DNA of 34,153 bases from an uncultured Oscillospiraceae bacterium (GTDB lineage Bacteria; Bacillota; Clostridia; Oscillospirales; Oscillospiraceae). Below are positions 31,971-34,153 of this stretch, in pieces (position 1 is the first letter of the stretch; each line of letters starts with the position of its first letter). The notes beneath the pieces were generated by a model. That model was not told the origin of the DNA. It saw only the letters and a list, made by a program, of their open reading frames with translations, and did not search any database. The stretch is from NCBI GenBank assembly GCA_947587025.1, contig CANPXW010000018.1, positions 1-34,153 of the forward strand, given 5' to 3'. Position numbers and translations under genes: made by a program.

Positions 31971-31996
31971 CCACTTTACTATTCTACTCATAAAAA

Positions 31997-32023
31997 TGTG
32001 ACATGTGTGACTTTTGTGACAGA
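31997..32023 (-). repeat. Three TGTGAC iterons with 9-bp period
   Basis: On the plus strand TGTGAC starts at 31997, 32006 and 32015, exactly 9 bp apart (GTCACA on the coding strand). The block ends one base before the stop codon of the DUF1492-like gene. It resembles an operator or terminase/replication-type iteron set; binding partner unknown. Confidence 0.6.
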
Positions 32024-32024
32024 T

Positions 32025-32453
32025 TTACTCATTTTCTTGAGTTTTTTCTGCCTCGTTGGCCGCCCTCAGGTATCTATGGAACGTCTGCCGGGCGTTTTCC
32101 TCGGACATTTTATGCCCCATGCCTGCGGCGACCTCCCGCCATGAGAACCCATCAATGCAGCGGAGTGTGAATACCATGCGGGTCATTGGGTCGTCAATGG
32201 AATAGATAAACCTCTCGATGCGCTGGCGCTGGTGGATGCACTCTATCTGTTTGGCGGCTATGATGGCCTCAAGGTCGGTTATCTCGGCCACCGCCACGGC
32301 CAGCTTATCCGACGGCCCGCCGCCTCCCGGCATCCCGGTCAGGCGTGTGGACTGGGGCGCACTGGCCCTTTCCCTCAGGGCGCGGAGCCGCTTTTCCATG
32401 TCCTCTATTTCCTTTTTCAGCCAATAGTATTGAGAAAGTTCTTTCTTCGTCAT
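32025..32453 (-). CDS. DUF1492-like / ArpU-RinA-type late regulator
   Basis: 142 residues. An N-terminal coiled coil (LKKEIEDMEKRLRALRERAS), a Gly/Pro-rich turn (GMPGGGGPSD), and a C-terminal sigma-region-4-like helix-turn-helix (MVFTLRCIDGFSWREVAAGM, then SEENARQTFHRYLR). Such proteins sit just before terminase genes in Firmicutes phages and activate late transcription. The ATG at 32453 follows GGAGG by 10 nt. It is the most likely regulator of this whole late block. Confidence 0.82.
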   Translation of the reverse strand: MTKKELSQYYWLKKEIEDMEKRLRALRERASAPQSTRLTGMPGGGGPSDKLAVAVAEITDLEAIIAAKQIECIHQRQRIERFIYSIDDPMTRMVFTLRCIDGFSWREVAAGMGHKMSEENARQTFHRYLRAANEAEKTQENE

Positions 32454-32568
32454 CAGATATTTGCCTCCATGCCCTTGACAGCCCCCGCGATGGTGTGCTA
32501 TCATAATTCTACCGTTTTTGTGTTGTGGCAATCGGCGGGCCTTATGGTCTGTCGGTTGCCATTTCCTT
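32454..32568 (-). promoter_or_regulatory. Leader of the late regulator with a weak promoter candidate
   Basis: A 115-nt spacer. On the coding strand TTGCCA (about 32531-32526) and, 17 nt on, AATTAT form a weak sigma-70-type match; TATGAT lies a few bases farther. No other signal is clear apart from the GGAGG ribosome-binding site near 32466. Confidence 0.25.
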
Positions 32569-32799
32569 TTATCCGCCTGCCCGGCCCGGCTGGGTTTCGA
32601 TGGCCTGCTCCGTCTTTTCTTCCCCTGCCAGCTTTCGGATGACCGAGAACATTTCCTTGTATGCCTCGGCCTTGCCGGTGGCGAAAGCCTCCCGCTGCTG
32701 CTGTGCCACAAAGCCTGTCAGGATGTCGAGCCGGTTGCTTTCCGCCATCTTCATCCGCATGATGCTCTGTATCTGCTTCCTTATTTCCACGCCCGTCAT
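32569..32799 (-). CDS. Small helical hypothetical protein
   Basis: 76 residues, strongly helical and Lys/Glu/Gln-rich (EIRKQIQSIMRMKMAESNRL; AFATGKAEAYKEMFSVIRKL). Overlaps the preceding gene by ATGA, so cotranslated. No known domain. It could be a small DNA- or protein-binding regulator; nothing decides this. Confidence 0.65.
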   Translation of the reverse strand: MTGVEIRKQIQSIMRMKMAESNRLDILTGFVAQQQREAFATGKAEAYKEMFSVIRKLAGEEKTEQAIETQPGRAGG

Positions 32800-33050
32800 T
32801 GCTCGCCCTCCTTTGGAGTGAGAACCTTTTCCAGAACCCGCCTTTTCAGGTGGATGTCGCTTTCAAAGGGTTTCCTCTTTACCCCGAACTGCTCCGCCTT
32901 TCTGGTGAGCTTCCTGCCCCTTGTGACCTTGCATGGAAGTTTGTACGCCCGGCGCCACTTCCAGATACGCAGGAGCTTCGGCCCGATGATGACGAGAGCT
33001 GTCGCCGCCGCGATGATGATTGCAATCAGAACCATTTCAAGACCTTTCAT
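32796..33050 (-). CDS. Small membrane protein with basic tail
   Basis: 84 residues. An N-terminal membrane helix (about 5-24, MVLIAIIIAAATALVIIG) is followed by a highly basic cytoplasmic part (RIWKWRRAYKLPCKVTRGRK). The ATG at 33050 is chosen: AAAGGAGG lies 9 nt upstream and it overlaps the previous stop (ATGA). The ATG at 33059 has the site too close. Function unknown. Confidence 0.65.
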   Translation of the reverse strand: MKGLEMVLIAIIIAAATALVIIGPKLLRIWKWRRAYKLPCKVTRGRKLTRKAEQFGVKRKPFESDIHLKRRVLEKVLTPKEGEQ

Positions 33051-33769
33051 TTTGAGCATCCTCCTTTTCCCATTTCAGCCCTGAGGCTGTCTTTTATGTA
33101 GTAATCCAGACCCATTTCCCGGCATAAGACTTCGGCCCTCCTGCCGAAGTCCGCCCAGTCAATATCCGACGGGTGATAGTTCAGCTTCCCGATTTTCACC
33201 TTATCGAACGCCGTCCCATATTTTTGCAATAGCTTCAAAACCCCGGTATCAATGACCGGCTCAAAAGATACCCACGTTCTTATTCCTCTTGCCTTTGCGT
33301 GGAGCAGGCCAGTCAAGCGGATTGCTGGGTCTGCAGCATATGGTTCGGCGATTCCGGCAAGGTGATTGTCCTGCGTAGAAATTGTCACTCCGTACCAATC
33401 TCCGCCATCCAGCAGGTCGAAGTCCCGGTGGCCATCCCCTTTCGTCAAAATCTGGACGTGGTTTCCTGAGGCTTTCAACAGCTTGATGATTTCGCGGGTC
33501 GGCGTGGTGTCGTAGCCGGTCGGATATGGGTCACAGGTAAAACAAAGATGTATCAGCTTCCCGGTGATGTGTTCCCGATCAAGCTGCTTTGCGACCTCCT
33601 GAACGATGTCCTTTCGAGGCTCCACGCAGGTGTGAAACTGTTCCCGGTCGCGCCTGAGTACAGTCGGGGCGAAACAGTAATAGCAGCGATGCGGGCAGCC
33701 GGTGTAAATGTTGATGGCCGCCTCCCCGTATTCTTTCGCCGCCCCTCTCGGTTCATAAATTGGTTTCAT
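33047..33769 (-). CDS. Radical SAM protein, spore-photoproduct-lyase-like
   Basis: 240 residues. The iron-sulfur motif CPHRCYYC (C-x3-C-x2-C, at about 25-32) after INIYTGC defines a radical SAM enzyme. FTCDPYPTGYD, VQILTKGD, YGVTISTQDN, and VSFEPVID are the usual barrel motifs of the SPL/PA0069-like group. These enzymes use S-adenosylmethionine to start radical chemistry; some repair DNA lesions. The substrate here is unknown; DNA or a nucleotide is possible. Overlaps its upstream neighbour by 17 nt and its downstream by ATGA, so it is cotranslated with the zinc-ribbon genes. Confidence 0.88.
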   Translation of the reverse strand: MKPIYEPRGAAKEYGEAAINIYTGCPHRCYYCFAPTVLRRDREQFHTCVEPRKDIVQEVAKQLDREHITGKLIHLCFTCDPYPTGYDTTPTREIIKLLKASGNHVQILTKGDGHRDFDLLDGGDWYGVTISTQDNHLAGIAEPYAADPAIRLTGLLHAKARGIRTWVSFEPVIDTGVLKLLQKYGTAFDKVKIGKLNYHPSDIDWADFGRRAEVLCREMGLDYYIKDSLRAEMGKGGCSK

Positions 33770-33941
33770 GGTGTTCCCCTTTCGTGTTGTGGTTTATTTC
33801 CCAGCGCGACGGTCTGTATTTTGCCGCGCAGTGCGGGCATAGGTAGCCGCCAAGCGGTATCTTCTGCTCGATGCTGATGTTCCACTCCCGCCCGCAGTCC
33901 TTACAGATTTCATAGCGGGCCTGCGGGTTCTTTCTTCTCAC
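33753..33941 (-). CDS. Small zinc-ribbon protein
   Basis: 62 residues with two CxxC pairs (ICKDCGREW at about 12-20; YLCPHCAAKYR at about 33-43), so a probable zinc ribbon. The start is GTG at 33941, overlapping the previous stop as GTGA. Role unknown; such small ribbons are common in phage early and middle regions. It overlaps the radical SAM gene by 17 nt. Confidence 0.65.
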   Translation of the reverse strand: MRRKNPQARYEICKDCGREWNISIEQKIPLGGYLCPHCAAKYRPSRWEINHNTKGEHHETNL

Positions 33942-34153
33942 GTTTCCGCCTCCCCGGCCTCCTTACCGGGATTAAACCGGCAGGTATCTGTCCGGGTGTC
34001 GTAGTCGCAGTCCTCGGTGCAGGCTCCGCCGGTGCGGTGCTGGCACTCGTCGCAGAGCATGAGGCGGTTCCCGCATACCGGGCAGAACGCCTTATAGCCC
34101 ATGCTTTCAATATCCCAGCGCATTTCTATTTCGGTTTCGCAGTTCGGGCAGTA
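33938..34153 (-). CDS. Cys-rich zinc-binding protein (5' end outside window)
   Basis: The frame is open at the window edge and starts with YCPNCETEIEM, a CxxC pair, so the gene begins to the right of the window. Further pairs are FCPVCGN and LCDECQH, and then CTEDCD, giving at least eight cysteines that could hold two or more zinc ions. It ends with a TGA that overlaps the next gene. Seventy-one codons are visible. A short form from the inside ATG at 34123 would lose the first CxxC and is unlikely. Function unknown. Confidence 0.65.
   Translation of the reverse strand, partial: YCPNCETEIEMRWDIESMGYKAFCPVCGNRLMLCDECQHRTGGACTEDCDYDTRTDTCRFNPGKEAGEAET

Noticed and set aside
31887-31991. Longer N-terminus for the DpdA-like protein starting at 31991
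   Set aside because: The extra 35 residues are translated from the tandem repeats and the palindrome; the ATG at 31886 has an ideal AAAGGAGG and starts where the family similarity starts.
1-34153. CRISPR array, tRNA, rRNA, insertion sequence or integrase
   Set aside because: No regular spaced repeats, cloverleaf-like segments, transposase or recombinase motifs were seen while reading both strands; a covariance-model search was not possible.

Overview
The window is a near-continuous late-gene block of a contractile-tailed phage or prophage. Every credible gene lies on the minus strand, so transcription runs from high to low coordinates. The sequence is GC-rich, the ribosome-binding sites are strong Firmicutes-type AGGAGG sites, and the gene order follows the Bacillus PBSX/skin (xkd/yqb) plan. 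This suggests a myovirus of a GC-rich Firmicute, probably a Clostridia-class gut bacterium; the host is inferred. No integrase, attachment site, tRNA, rRNA or CRISPR array is visible, so lysogeny cannot be judged.

Layout in transcription order. (1) 34153-32025: small zinc-ribbon proteins, a radical SAM protein, a small membrane protein and a DUF1492-like late regulator. (2) 32024-28402: a spacer with two sets of short tandem repeats, then a DNA-modification cassette: a DpdA-like 7-deazaguanine transglycosylase, QueC and a YhhQ-type precursor transporter, followed by two ParB-domain paralogues. (3) 28343-15038: terminase small and large subunits, a portal protein carrying a C-terminal toxin-like domain, a small acidic protein, a MuF head protein, an XkdF protease with a probable nested scaffold, the major capsid protein, head completion proteins, tail sheath, tail tube and the XkdN chaperone. 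(4) 15505-4976: a -1 frameshift extension of the chaperone, tape measure, XkdP/Q/R/S/T baseplate genes, an XkdU-like protein with 40-residue repeats, and small fibre or tip genes. (5) 4954-1917: a complete diversity-generating retroelement (DGR): target gene with a 3' variable repeat, GC-rich hairpin, avd, template repeat and reverse transcriptase. (6) 1915-1: lysis genes, two small membrane proteins and a modular endolysin cut by the window edge.

The DGR is the outstanding system. A template repeat (3286-3404) and a variable repeat (3905-4023) align without gaps over 119 bp. They differ at 16 positions, 14 of which are template adenines read on the coding strand. These changes alter the exposed end of a C-type-lectin/FGE-fold protein that sits among tail-tip genes and is probably a receptor-binding protein. 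The 7-deazaguanine cassette probably protects virion DNA from host restriction. The toxin-like domain on the portal and the small acidic gene next to it may form a toxin-immunity pair.

A second theme is several products from one gene. The sequence supports a -1 frameshift (A_AAA_AAC) in the tail chaperone gene. It also shows three in-frame internal starts, each behind a strong Shine-Dalgarno: in the endolysin, the XkdF protease and the 252-residue head-region protein. Three intergenic terminator-like hairpins, each just ahead of the next gene's ribosome-binding site, may tune expression within the operon.
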